Below, in pieces: positions 1 to 9,129 of a stretch of 64,000 nt of DNA; position 1 is the first letter of the stretch; each line of letters starts with the position of its first letter. The notes under the pieces are model-generated. The model was not told where the DNA came from, did no database searches, and saw nothing but the letters and a program-made list of their open reading frames with translations. The DNA lies in assembly GCF_023701945.1 (NCBI RefSeq), contig NZ_JABAEF010000024.1, positions 22,738 to 86,737 on the forward strand, read 5' to 3'. A program made the translations under genes and the position numbers. The stretch is from Rhizobium sp. CG5. Its GTDB lineage: Bacteria; Pseudomonadota; Alphaproteobacteria; Rhizobiales; Rhizobiaceae.

Positions 1-118
1 GGGATCCAGATCCCGCCGCTTCCACCGGCGCCGAGAGAATTTGATCAGGCATGGAACAATGATCGCCGCCACGCATTCTCTGGGTACAAATCGATAACAA
101 ACAATGGAGAGGGATCCC

Positions 119-274
119 ATGTTAGGCACAATTCTCGTCGTCGTCGTCATCCTGCTTTTGATTGGCGCCCTTCCGAACTGGGGCCACAGCCGCAGCTGGG
201 GTTATGGCCCATCGGGCGGCCTTGGACTTGTCGTCCTCATCCTGATCATTCTGCTGCTGATGGGCAGAATCTGA
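119..274 (+). CDS. DUF3309-type small membrane protein
   Basis: This is a 51-residue protein. Two hydrophobic segments (about residues 2-19 and 36-50) flank a short Gly/Trp/Ser-rich loop with the motif GYGPSGGLGL. That layout matches the small DUF3309 family common in Proteobacteria, whose function is unknown. The start is the ATG preceded by a strong GGAGAGGG ribosome-binding site. It lies 37 bases upstream of another small envelope protein on the same strand, so the two may be cotranscribed. It is probably an inner-membrane protein. Family assignment is by pattern recognition only. Confidence 0.75.
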   Translation: MLGTILVVVVILLLIGALPNWGHSRSWGYGPSGGLGLVVLILIILLLMGRI

Positions 275-311
275 CGTCAACTCTGTCAACCGGCTTAGAA
301 GGAGCATCATC

Positions 312-569
312 ATGATCAAGAAATTTGTACTGGGACTGGCACTCGTCGGAGCCCTCGCCTCCTGCACCCAGACTGAAAAAGGCGCCTCGATCGGTGCCGC
401 ATCCGGCGCCGTGATCGGCGGCGTGGCCACGAATTCCTGGGGCGGCGCAGCCGTTGGCGCGGCCGTCGGCGGTGTTGCCGGTGCCCTCATTGGCCAGTCG
501 CAGGAACGTCCGGGCTACTGCATCTATCGCGACCGCAACGGCCGCCGTTACGAGGACCGTTGCCGCTAA
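312..569 (+). CDS. Glycine-zipper lipoprotein
   Basis: An 85-residue predicted lipoprotein. The N-terminus is a signal peptide ending in the lipobox LASC, with Cys18 as the lipidation site. It is followed by alternating small residues of glycine-zipper type (GAASGAVIGGVATN and GGAAVGAAVGG) and a basic C-terminus with two Cys residues (RNGRRYEDRCR). Glycine-zipper lipoproteins usually sit in the outer membrane or periplasm. The ribosome-binding site AAGGAGCA precedes the ATG. A rho-independent terminator follows directly, closing a short two-gene unit with the DUF3309 gene. The specific role is unknown. Confidence 0.8.
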   Translation: MIKKFVLGLALVGALASCTQTEKGASIGAASGAVIGGVATNSWGGAAVGAAVGGVAGALIGQSQERPGYCIYRDRNGRRYEDRCR

Positions 570-591
570 CAACAGGCGACACGACAATCCG

Positions 592-619
592 AAAAGCCGC
601 CGCATCCCGGCGGCTTTTT
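592..619 (+). terminator. Rho-independent terminator
   Basis: A perfect 6-bp GC stem (GCCGCC/GGCGGC), extended by A-T pairs, has a 7-base loop and a run of five T. It follows the glycine-zipper lipoprotein gene. Confidence 0.85.
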
Positions 620-794
620 GCTGTTCGCGAATGCCCCGTTAACCCTTTGGCCAAAGCCGGAACGAATCAGCGACGAATCACAGACACGCCGGCTTTCCCG
701 GTTTGTTCACCGCTAGATCATGTGGAAAAACAATTGGTTAACCATAGGATTCGGTCATATTCGGCCGTCCTGGCGCCTGTCCTGCTGACGTCTG

Positions 795-1142
795 TTAACC
801 TGCAAGGCCCAACTGTCGACGCAAGGCGGAATACTGGACAGGGCTGGTATCGCTGAAGGCTTCTTCACGTGACGAGACGATGTCGTCGAAGCTGATCGGC
901 GCGGAAAACTGGCTGACGGTGAAATCGAAGCGCTCGCCCGCGATGCGATTGTAGAAATGCGTGCCGCCCGGCGTCCGCGTCATCAGGATATCGCCACCGA
1001 ACAGATCCTGTGCCACCAGACTTGTCACGCTGCATTGGCCCTTGGCAGGGTTCTCAACCGTCCAGCTTGAGGCGGTGTCACACGACCAGGCTTGGGCCAG
1101 TGCACGGCCAAAATCTGCCGGCGTGGCATACCGTACTGTCAT
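795..1142 (-). CDS. YunG-like conserved hypothetical protein
   Basis: A 115-residue soluble protein with no signal peptide or membrane segment. It contains the stretch WTVENPAKGQCSVTSLVAQD followed by GGTHFYNRI, a pattern I associate with the YunG family of small uncharacterised proteins. I cannot assign a reaction. The ATG at 1142 is chosen because a GGAGG sequence lies 5 bases upstream; an ATG 12 bases further up is possible but less well placed. It lies on the same strand downstream of phaB, separated by about 70 bases, and may be read with the pha genes. Confidence 0.6.
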   Translation of the reverse strand: MTVRYATPADFGRALAQAWSCDTASSWTVENPAKGQCSVTSLVAQDLFGGDILMTRTPGGTHFYNRIAGERFDFTVSQFSAPISFDDIVSSREEAFSDTSPVQYSALRRQLGLAG

Positions 1143-1210
1143 GCGGGCCTCCATATCAAAACATCAGCCGGCCATCCCGAGCCGGCTGATCCGAAACGTG
1201 ATGGGTTGGA

Positions 1211-1936
1211 CTACACGAAGAACTGCCCGCCATTGGCCGAAATGGTCGAGCCGGTGATGAATCCGGCATCATCGGAAGCGAGAAACACCACGCAACGGGC
1301 GATTTCCTCAGGCTCGCCAAGCCGGCCCACCGGGATCTGCGGGATGATCCGCTCGGTCAGCACCTTTTCCGGGATGGCCCGCACCATTTCCGTGCCGATA
1401 TAGCCCGGGCAGACCGCATTGACGGTAATGCCCTTGGCAGCCCCTTCCTGGGCCAGCGCCTTGGTAAAGCCGAGATCGCCGGCCTTGGCCGCCGAATAAT
1501 TGACCTGGCCCATCTGGCCCTTCTGGCCGTTGATCGAGGAGATCGAGATAATGCGCCCGAAACTGCGGTCACGCATCCCCGGCCAGATCGGATGGGTCAT
1601 GTTGAACAGGCCGGAGAGATTGGTGCTGATCACCTCGTTCCACTGCTGCGGCGTCATCTTGTGGAACATCGCGTCGCGGGTGATGCCGGCATTGTTGACC
1701 AGGACCTCGACCGGTCCGAGCGCTGCCTCGACCGCGCCGACGCCGGCCACGCAGGCCTCGTAATCGGAAACGTCCCATTTGAAAACGGCAATGCCGGTCT
1801 CCGCCTCAAACGCCTTGGCCTTTTCGTCATTGCCCGCGTAATTCGCCGCAACCGTGTAGCCGGCCGCCTTGAGCGCCACCGAAATGGCCGCCCCGATCCC
1901 ACGGGTTCCGCCCGTCACCAGTGCTACCCTGCTCAT
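1211..1936 (-). CDS. phaB: Acetoacetyl-CoA reductase PhaB
   Basis: The enzyme reduces acetoacetyl-CoA to (R)-3-hydroxybutyryl-CoA with NADPH, the second step of polyhydroxybutyrate synthesis in the cytoplasm. The protein is a 241-residue short-chain dehydrogenase. It has the cofactor motif TGGTRGIG at residues 8-15, NNAG in the middle, and the catalytic YSAAK motif with Tyr147 and Lys151. The PhaB-typical segments FNMTHPIWPGMRDR and NGQKGQMGQVNYSAAKAG are present. Length matches the family. The start is the ATG giving MSRVALVTGG; an upstream extension in frame lacks family similarity. It lies downstream of phaA on the same strand, the usual phaAB order. No PHA synthase (phaC) is in the window. 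Confidence 0.95.
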   Translation of the reverse strand: MSRVALVTGGTRGIGAAISVALKAAGYTVAANYAGNDEKAKAFEAETGIAVFKWDVSDYEACVAGVGAVEAALGPVEVLVNNAGITRDAMFHKMTPQQWNEVISTNLSGLFNMTHPIWPGMRDRSFGRIISISSINGQKGQMGQVNYSAAKAGDLGFTKALAQEGAAKGITVNAVCPGYIGTEMVRAIPEKVLTERIIPQIPVGRLGEPEEIARCVVFLASDDAGFITGSTISANGGQFFV

Positions 1937-2079
1937 ATCCGTTTTCCTCCCTTGCCTCATTTTGCTGTGCCCGGATCTTCCGTCCGGTTGTTTTGAATGA
2001 TCTCAGTGACAATTGGCCGACAGGTGCGCTACCCGATTGATCGGGCAAGCCACCCGTCGACAGATTTAACGCAGAAGAC

Positions 2080-3261
<1,182 letters not shown>

Positions 3262-3498
3262 GGACGTCTCCTCACTTTTCTTTTGCTCTGCACCGAAACT
3301 GACAAAGCTTTTGGCCGGTGTCAAACAGGAAGACACGGCCCGGTTTCATTCCTTAGTTGTGCCGGCATCGGAATACCTGACATTCGTCAAGCGCGACTTC
3401 TGCAACGCACAAAGAGATTGTCACAACGCGCCCTTTGCGCTTACACTTGGCGCGGGAAGAGCAAAAACAATGATAGTATCTGGGGTCAGGAGACAAAA
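3262..3498. promoter_or_regulatory. Divergent control region between phaA and phaR
   Basis: These 237 bases hold the promoters of both phaA (leftward) and phaR (rightward). PhaR proteins bind TGC-rich sites and autoregulate. A TGCAACGCACAA stretch near 3402-3413 and TTTGCGC near 3432 could be such sites, but I cannot define an operator. The phaR ribosome-binding site is CAGGAGA at about 3488-3494. Confidence 0.4.
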
Positions 3499-4071
3499 AT
3501 GGCAAAAGCCGATGGCGAAATCGTTATCAAGAAATATGCCAATCGACGCCTCTACAATACGGGTACCAGCACCTATGTGACGCTGGAAGACCTGGCGACA
3601 ATGGTGAAGAAGGGTGAGGAATTCACCGTACAGGATGCCAAGTCGGGGGACGACATCACCCATTCCGTCCTGACGCAGATTATTTTCGAGCAGGAATCCA
3701 AGACGGGCAATACGCTTCTGCCGATTTCCTTCCTGCGCCAGCTGATCAGTTATTACGGCGATCAGATGCAGATGGTGGTTCCGAGCTTTCTTGAGCACTC
3801 GATGAAGGCCTTCACCGAACAGCAGGTGCAGATGCGCGAGCAGATGACCAAAGCCTTCGGCGAGCCGCTGTCGAAAAATATCCAGACGCCGATCCAGCTG
3901 ATGGAAGACCAGGTCAAGCGCAACACCGACATGTTCCACCAGGCCATGCAGATGTTCTCGCCCTTCCTGACGCCGCAGCCGCCGAAGGAAACCAAGAAGG
4001 CCGAAGCCAAGGATATCGATGAGCTGAAGGAACAGCTTCGCAACCTTCAGACCAAACTCGACAACCTGTAA
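3499..4071 (+). CDS. phaR: Polyhydroxyalkanoate synthesis repressor PhaR
   Basis: A 190-residue DNA-binding regulator that senses PHB granules and represses phasin and its own genes. The N-terminal 60 residues carry the highly conserved PHA regulatory domain, with IKKYANRRLYNT and YVTLEDLA. It is followed by the PHB-accumulation domain (ILTQ/EQES.. LPISFLRQLISYYG) and an amphipathic, Gln-rich helical C-terminus with a coiled-coil end (DELKEQLRNLQTKLDNL). The start is the ATG after the ribosome-binding site CAGGAGACAAAA. The reading frame stays open far upstream, but that extension overlaps phaA antisense and is not coding. Divergent from phaAB. Confidence 0.95.
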   Translation: MAKADGEIVIKKYANRRLYNTGTSTYVTLEDLATMVKKGEEFTVQDAKSGDDITHSVLTQIIFEQESKTGNTLLPISFLRQLISYYGDQMQMVVPSFLEHSMKAFTEQQVQMREQMTKAFGEPLSKNIQTPIQLMEDQVKRNTDMFHQAMQMFSPFLTPQPPKETKKAEAKDIDELKEQLRNLQTKLDNL

Positions 4072-4083
4072 AATCTACAGAGC

Positions 4084-4117
4084 CAGGAGAGCGGCCGGCA
4101 GCAGCGCCGTTCTCCTG
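4084..4117. terminator. Hairpin between convergent phaR and membrane-protein genes
   Basis: A 12-base inverted repeat (CAGGAGAGCGGC with GCCGTTCTCCTG, one non-Watson-Crick pair) has a 10-base loop. It sits between two converging genes, so it probably acts as a terminator, although no T-run follows on either strand. Confidence 0.5.
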
Positions 4118-4148
4118 CCGATCCCCGCCAAGTATTGGGCCGAATGCG

Positions 4149-4556
4149 TCAAAGGCCAATCGACACGTCGCGACCGGCCGTGCGGATCGACACGGCAAAG
4201 CCACCGACCACGTCGATGAACGTGATGATCATCAGGATGAAGAAGATCTGCGTCGCCGCCCCCTGCAGGAGCAGGAACTCGACCAGGAACGCGATGAACA
4301 CCAGCATCGACAGCATGTGGTTGACCAGCGAACCCGATCCGTGACGGGTGCTTTTGAGGATTTCCACGAACAGGATCGCCAGCGCCACCAGGATGAACAG
4401 GTCGCCCATCGACAAGGTCCAGATGGCGCCCGAGAGCATGGCGAGCGACAGGATTTCACTGTCCAGCACAGCAATGCCGCCTTGCCCGAACAATCCCATC
4501 ATGGCGAGATTGTAGAGAACAAACGGAACGATCATCAGCGGAAATGCAGCAATCAT
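4149..4556 (-). CDS. Conserved four-helix membrane protein
   Basis: A 135-residue protein with about four hydrophobic segments (residues 3-23, 33-63, 82-100 and 103-125) and short polar loops, including KSTRHGSGSLVNH between helices two and three. It is an inner-membrane protein. I recognise it as a conserved rhizobial hypothetical but know no function. The ATG is preceded by GAGG at suitable distance. It stands alone between phaR (convergent) and rpmF (same strand, behind a terminator). Confidence 0.7.
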   Translation of the reverse strand: MIAAFPLMIVPFVLYNLAMMGLFGQGGIAVLDSEILSLAMLSGAIWTLSMGDLFILVALAILFVEILKSTRHGSGSLVNHMLSMLVFIAFLVEFLLLQGAATQIFFILMIITFIDVVGGFAVSIRTAGRDVSIGL

Positions 4557-4644
4557 GAAAGTCTACCTCGCGGAAACAAAACAATATTGTCTTGTTCTTA
4601 CATAACGCAGGATTTGCGGCGGAGGAATGACGTCATGAAAAAAG

Positions 4645-4672
4645 AAAAGGCCGGCACAAGCCGACCTTTTTT
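4645..4672 (-). terminator. Terminator of rpmF
   Basis: Read on the minus strand, a GGTCGGC/GCCGGCC stem with a 4-base loop is flanked by A-runs on one side and TTTTC on the other. It lies just beyond the rpmF stop codon. Confidence 0.75.
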
Positions 4673-4695
4673 CATAACAAGGATACGCGCAAGTC

Positions 4696-4881
4696 TTATG
4701 CGCTTTCCTTCGGCGTCAGAACCTGGCGACCGCGATACATACCGGTCTTCAGATCGATATGGTGCGGGCGACGCAGTTCGCCGGAGTTCTTGTCCTCGAC
4801 ATAGGTCGGGGCCTTGAGGCCGTCAGCAGAGCGGCGCATACCGCGCTTCGACGGGCTTGTTTTTCTTTTAGGTACAGCCAT
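4696..4881 (-). CDS. rpmF: 50S ribosomal protein L32
   Basis: This 61-residue basic protein is a structural component of the large ribosomal subunit. It begins with the near-invariant MAVPKRKTSPSKRGMRRS and contains the family stretch CDR-less form APTYVEDKNSGELRRPHH. The zinc-binding Cys residues of some L32 proteins are absent, as is usual in Alphaproteobacteria. The start is fixed by the conserved MAVPK N-terminus; an open frame extending upstream is not coding. A terminator follows. The upstream neighbour on the same strand is the glutathione S-transferase, about 160 bases away. Confidence 0.95.
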   Translation of the reverse strand: MAVPKRKTSPSKRGMRRSADGLKAPTYVEDKNSGELRRPHHIDLKTGMYRGRQVLTPKESA

Positions 4882-5041
4882 TTCAACTACTCCACATGAC
4901 GGACAAAACGGAAAACCCGGCCCAGATGAGGCCAAACAGCATCCGTCTCGATCTCGGAATTTTGCGCGCTTATACATGCCACGCAGGGCTTTGACCAGTC
5001 CCCCGGCCATATTTTTTGCGGCCGGGGCCGGCAATGTCGGC

Positions 5042-5689
5042 TCAGGCCTCGTCTTCGGGGACGATCCAGGTTTCGGCGAGTGCTGCCTCGCGCCACTTGA
5101 TCCAGGCGGGATGGGCCTGCATGGCCGCCATGTAGTCGAGCGTATCGGCATTGCGCGTCAGGTCGTAAATCGCCAGACGACTGACCACCGGCGCAAACAT
5201 CGCGTCCGCCCCACAGAAGGCGCCGAACAGGAAGGGGCCGCCCGAGCGGGCCCGCTGCTCCCGCCAGATCGTCTCGATGCGCGCAACATCGCCCATCACG
5301 CCGTCCGGCAAGGCCATGGCGCCGGCCGGCCGGCGCATGTTCATCGGGCAGGCATTGCGCAGTGCCCGGAAGCCCGACAGCATTTCCATGGAAATCGACC
5401 GTGCCACGGCCCTGTCGCCGCGATCTGACGGCCAGAGGCCGGCATCCGGATAGACCTCGGCGGCATATTCGATGATCGCCAGCGATTCCCAGACGCGCAC
5501 ATCGCCATGATAGAGGATCGGCACGCGGCCGGTCGGCGAGATCTCCTTGATGCGCGGATTGTCGGCCGGGAAATCGAAGGGGATCAACCGCTCCTCGAAG
5601 TCGATACCTGCCGCGGTCAGGGCGATCCAGGGCCGAAGCGACCAGGAAGAATAGTTCTTGTTGCCGATATAGAGGGTAAAATCGCTCAT
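5042..5689 (-). CDS. Glutathione S-transferase family protein
   Basis: A 215-residue cytosolic protein of the GST superfamily. The N-terminal thioredoxin-like domain starts FTLYIGNKNYSSWSLRPW, with Ser14/Ser15 in the position of the catalytic Ser of many bacterial GSTs. It continues through SPTGRVPIL and WESLAIIEYAAE, the glutathione-binding cis-Pro and acidic-Ser regions. The C-terminal helical domain includes GPFLFGAFCGADAMFAPVV, the N-capping/hydrophobic staple region. Substrate cannot be told from sequence. Length is normal. Confidence 0.88.
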   Translation of the reverse strand: MSDFTLYIGNKNYSSWSLRPWIALTAAGIDFEERLIPFDFPADNPRIKEISPTGRVPILYHGDVRVWESLAIIEYAAEVYPDAGLWPSDRGDRAVARSISMEMLSGFRALRNACPMNMRRPAGAMALPDGVMGDVARIETIWREQRARSGGPFLFGAFCGADAMFAPVVSRLAIYDLTRNADTLDYMAAMQAHPAWIKWREAALAETWIVPEDEA

Positions 5690-5767
5690 GATGTGACCCC
5701 TGCGCTGACTGTCCTTGCCCTGATCCTAGGCCACTTTGGCCGCCGCGACCAACGCCGTTTGCTGAAC

Positions 5768-6505
5768 TCAATCATAAAGACATTTGATATAAGCCCCGGA
5801 CCGCTTGGCCCGGCGATCCACCAGATTGGCCAGCCGCTTCATGCCATTGCCCGGCTTGCCCGCCACCCTTTCGATCGGGTTGGGCAAGGATACGGCCAGC
5901 AGGGCCGCCTGGCGCGCCGAAAGCTTCGACGCCGGGACCTTGAAATGATATTGGGCGGCAGCCTCTGCCCCGTAGATCCCCGGTCCCCATTCGGCGATGT
6001 TGAGATAAAGCTCCATCGTGCGCTTCTTCGGCCAGATGAAATCCGCCGCAAGGGCGATCGGCAGTTCCGCCCCCTTGCGCAGGAAGGACCGACTGTTCCA
6101 CAGGAACAGGTTCTTGACCGTCTGCATCGGAATGGTGCTGGCGCCGCGCGTTGCCTCGCCGGCCAGAGCATCATCGACCACCGCCCGCATCTGCTCCCAG
6201 TCGATGCCGTTATGGGCGCAGAACTGGCCATCCTCCGACATCATCACCGCCTGCACCAGATTGGGCGAAATATCCTCGAACTCCACCCATTGGCGATCGT
6301 AACCGCGCATCAGCAGGAGATCGGCGATCATCAGTGTCGAAACAGGCCGGACGAGCTCGATCCGGTAGACGAGGATCAGCCCGAAAGGCAGAAGGCAGAG
6401 AATGACCAGAACCAGCAGGATCCGTCGCAGGATGCGCCCGATGCCCCACGGCTTGCGGGTCTCTCTGATGTCACCACCCTCTTCCGGCTCGATATCAATC
6501 GTCAA
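5768..6505 (-). CDS. mtgA: Monofunctional peptidoglycan transglycosylase MtgA
   Basis: This glycosyltransferase family 51 enzyme polymerises lipid II into glycan strands at the outer face of the inner membrane. One N-terminal transmembrane segment (about residues 25-48, LRRILLVLVILCLLPFG) precedes the catalytic domain with MMSEDGQFCAHNGIDW (catalytic Glu91). The further GT51 motifs GASTIPMQTVKNLFLW and MELYLNIAEWGPGIYG follow. There is no transpeptidase domain, as expected for MtgA. I chose the TTG at 6505 because AGGCGG lies 7 bases upstream; an ATG at 6544 would add 13 residues and cannot be excluded. Divergent from the prenyl synthase gene. Confidence 0.92.
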   Translation of the reverse strand: MTIDIEPEEGGDIRETRKPWGIGRILRRILLVLVILCLLPFGLILVYRIELVRPVSTLMIADLLLMRGYDRQWVEFEDISPNLVQAVMMSEDGQFCAHNGIDWEQMRAVVDDALAGEATRGASTIPMQTVKNLFLWNSRSFLRKGAELPIALAADFIWPKKRTMELYLNIAEWGPGIYGAEAAAQYHFKVPASKLSARQAALLAVSLPNPIERVAGKPGNGMKRLANLVDRRAKRSGAYIKCLYD

Positions 6506-6646
6506 TGTCCAACCGCCTGAGTTTGCAATGCCGCTGCATTTCATACCGGTCAAACCGCGTCATGACCAGATCACCGACCGAAGGAAGCCGCCGTCACCAC
6601 AGATTCCCGTTGCGCCACCCCCGTCCGCCATGGCAAACAGCCCGCC

Positions 6647-7561
6647 ATGGATCAGGGGACCGACATTTTCGAGCGCCGCCTTCGCGACATCGCCTCGCGA
6701 ACCGAGGCGCTTTTGTCGCAAGTGCTGAGCTCCGAGACCTTGCCCCAGGAAATCCGCCGCCCGGACACGCTGCTTCAGGCGATGCGCCACGGCGTGCTGA
6801 ACGGCGGCAAACGGCTGAGACCTTTTCTGGTGATAGAAAGTGCTGCGCTGTTCGACGGCCATGAACAGGCCGCCCTCCGGGTGGGCGCAGCGCTGGAATG
6901 CCTGCATTGCTATTCCCTCGTCCACGACGATCTGCCGGCCATGGACGACGACGACCTGCGGCGCGGCAAGCCGACCGTGCATATTGCCTTCGACGAGGCG
7001 ACCGCCATCCTGGCCGGCGACAGCCTGCTGACGCTGGCCTTCGACGTGATTGCCGCCCCGGAAACCGAGGTGTCGGACAAAGCCAAGACCGAGCTGGTGC
7101 TGGCGCTGGCCCGCGCTGCCGGCCTCGGCGGCATGGCCGGCGGCCAGGCGCTCGATCTGGCTGCGGAAAAGCAGACGCCCGATGAGGCCGGTATCGTCAC
7201 CCTGCAGGCGATGAAGACGGGTGCACTGCTGCGCTTTGCCTGCGAGGCCGGCGCCATCATCGCCGGAGCGCCGGCGCCGGACCGTCAGCGCCTTCGACAG
7301 TTCGGCGAGAGGATCGGCAGGGCTTTTCAACTGGCCGACGACCTGCTGGACCTGACCGCCGATGCCGCCACCATGGGCAAGGCGACCGGCAAGGATGCGG
7401 CCCGCGGCAAGGGCACGCTGGTGGCCGTGCATGGCCAGGCCTGGGCCGAGACCGAACTGGACCGCCTGGTCGCCGAAGCGACGGATCTTCTGACCGTCTA
7501 CGGTTCGAAGGCCGGCATGCTGGTCGAGACCGCCCGGTTCGTGGCCAACCGGAAAAGCTGA
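6647..7561 (+). CDS. ispA: Polyprenyl synthetase, probably farnesyl diphosphate synthase
   Basis: The enzyme condenses isopentenyl diphosphate with allylic diphosphates, producing farnesyl (or geranylgeranyl) diphosphate for undecaprenyl and quinone synthesis. The 304-residue protein shows GGKRLRP at 53-59 and the first Asp-rich motif DDLPAMDDDD starting at residue 94. KTGALLRF follows at about 190, and then the second Asp-rich motif ADDLLD with Asp231, Asp232 and Asp235. The two extra residues between the aspartates of the first motif are typical of bacterial type FPP synthases. Chain length cannot be proven from sequence. The gene stands alone, divergent from mtgA. Confidence 0.9.
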   Translation: MDQGTDIFERRLRDIASRTEALLSQVLSSETLPQEIRRPDTLLQAMRHGVLNGGKRLRPFLVIESAALFDGHEQAALRVGAALECLHCYSLVHDDLPAMDDDDLRRGKPTVHIAFDEATAILAGDSLLTLAFDVIAAPETEVSDKAKTELVLALARAAGLGGMAGGQALDLAAEKQTPDEAGIVTLQAMKTGALLRFACEAGAIIAGAPAPDRQRLRQFGERIGRAFQLADDLLDLTADAATMGKATGKDAARGKGTLVAVHGQAWAETELDRLVAEATDLLTVYGSKAGMLVETARFVANRKS

Positions 7562-7687
7562 CGGCAAAACCTCTCTCGCCCGGACAATCCATCACCCAAA
7601 CGCAGGCTTCGATCAAATCAACTGACGTGTTCCGGCCGCTCTTTCGGATATGATCACCGCTTGCAACAGCCGTGCCCCGGAGACCCT

Positions 7688-8329
7688 ATGAACGAGATTG
7701 TCCAGAACCTGCCGCAGATCATGGCGACCTATCTCGTCTATGTGGTTGCCGTGATCAGTCCCGGCCCGGCGACCTTGGCCATTGTCTCGACGTCGATTGC
7801 GCAGGGCCGGCGGGCCGGACTGACCATGGCGGCCGGCGTTTTTGCCGGCTCCTTTACCTGGGCCATGGCCGCCTCGCTGGGCCTGGCGGCTCTGCTCACC
7901 CATTATGCGCAATTGCTGCAGATTCTCAAAATTGCCGGTGGCCTTTACCTGCTCTATCTCGCCTACAAGGCTCTGCGATCGGCTTTGCGCAAGACGGAGA
8001 CGCTGCCTGCCGCCGGCAGCGCCTCGCCAAGGACGCTGAAGCAGACATTCCTGCGCGGCTACGCCATCCACCTCACCAATCCAAAGGCGATCCTTGGCTG
8101 GCTGGCGATGATTTCGATCGGCCTGCCGGCCCATGCGTCGATCGCAACGGTCGGCTTCATCGTCGGCGGATGCCTGGCGACCGGTTTGTCGGTCTTTACC
8201 GGCTATGCCCTGCTGTTTTCCACCGCCGGCGCCCTGGCCGTCTATCGCCGGGCCCGGCGCGGCATCGAAGGCACGATGGCGCTGCTCTTCGGCGTTGCCG
8301 GGGTCAAGCTGCTAACCGCTCGACTTTGA
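7688..8329 (+). CDS. LysE/RhtB family amino-acid exporter
   Basis: A 213-residue inner-membrane protein of the LysE translocator family, which exports amino acids or homoserine lactones. Family hallmarks are the N-terminal VYVVAVISPGPATLAIV (the SPGP motif) and IAQGRRAGLTMAAGVFAG. KIAGGLYLLYLAYKALRSA and then LTNPKAILGWLAM follow. About six membrane helices are visible. The start is the ATG after the ribosome-binding site GGAG; an earlier start is not supported. Substrate unknown. It stands alone between ispA and the convergent OmpA lipoprotein gene. Confidence 0.9.
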   Translation: MNEIVQNLPQIMATYLVYVVAVISPGPATLAIVSTSIAQGRRAGLTMAAGVFAGSFTWAMAASLGLAALLTHYAQLLQILKIAGGLYLLYLAYKALRSALRKTETLPAAGSASPRTLKQTFLRGYAIHLTNPKAILGWLAMISIGLPAHASIATVGFIVGGCLATGLSVFTGYALLFSTAGALAVYRRARRGIEGTMALLFGVAGVKLLTARL

Positions 8330-8340
8330 ACCACGCAAAC

Positions 8341-8368
8341 GAAAACGGCGCCGCCCGAAGGCGACGCC
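8341..8368 (-). terminator. Terminator of the OmpA-type lipoprotein gene
   Basis: On the minus strand, a 9-bp GC stem with one mismatch and a TTCG tetraloop is followed by GTTTTC. It lies just beyond the stop codon at 8393. Confidence 0.75.
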
Positions 8369-8392
8369 GCGAAGGCAGTCGTGAAAGCCGGA

Positions 8393-9055
8393 TCAGCCCT
8401 TGATGGGAGCGATCTGGATCTCGACACGGCGGTTCTGGGCGCGGCCGTCGGGCGAAGCGTTGGAGGCCACCGGCTGGCTGGGGCCGAAGCCGAGCGCCGA
8501 CACGCGCCGCTGGTCGACACCTTGACTGCTCAGGTAATTGGCAACCGAATAGGCGCGGCGTTCCGAGAGTGCCTGGTTATGAGCGGCACTGCCGGTCGAA
8601 TCGGTATGACCGTTGACGTCGATCAGGGTCTTGTTGAACTTGCGCAGCACGATCGCCACCGAGTTCAGCGTTGCGTAGAACTGCGGCATGACCTGGTCCT
8701 GGTCGGTTGCAAACGTGATGTTCGACGGCATGTTGAGGATGATGCGGTCGCCGACACGGGTCACCGAAATGCCGGTGCCCTGCAGCTGGGCGCGCAGTTC
8801 GGCCTCCTGATTGTCCATGTAATTGCCGATCGCACCCCCGGCCAGCGCCCCGATACCGGCACCGATCAGCGCGGCGTCGCGGCGGCCGGTCGAGGACCCG
8901 CCGACGGCAAGGCCGCCAAGCGCGCCGACGGTGGCGCCCAGCATGGCACCGCCTGCCGTGTTCGACATCTTCTGTTCGCCCGTATAGGGGTCGGTCGTGG
9001 TGCAGGCACTGAGAAAGCTGCCGGCAAGGGCGAGGATCATGAATTTCTTTAGCAT
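8393..9055 (-). CDS. OmpA-family lipoprotein with glycine zipper (YiaD-like)
   Basis: A 220-residue outer-membrane lipoprotein. The signal peptide ends in the lipobox LSAC with Cys18. Then comes a glycine-zipper region (residues about 33-80, GGAMLGATVGALGGLAVGG and GAGIGALAGGAIGNYMDN). The C-terminal OmpA domain (about 105-215) contains NGHTDSTGS, LSERRAYSVANYL and NRRVEIQI, the residues that bind peptidoglycan diaminopimelate. It probably anchors the outer membrane to the cell wall. Same overall build as YiaD of E. coli. A strong terminator follows. Confidence 0.92.
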   Translation of the reverse strand: MLKKFMILALAGSFLSACTTTDPYTGEQKMSNTAGGAMLGATVGALGGLAVGGSSTGRRDAALIGAGIGALAGGAIGNYMDNQEAELRAQLQGTGISVTRVGDRIILNMPSNITFATDQDQVMPQFYATLNSVAIVLRKFNKTLIDVNGHTDSTGSAAHNQALSERRAYSVANYLSSQGVDQRRVSALGFGPSQPVASNASPDGRAQNRRVEIQIAPIKG

Positions 9056-9129
9056 CGCATAGTCACTCCATGGCGTCCTGATACCGTCAACACAGCAATT
9101 GCGGCGGAATGAAGAAAATGGCCGGCGGC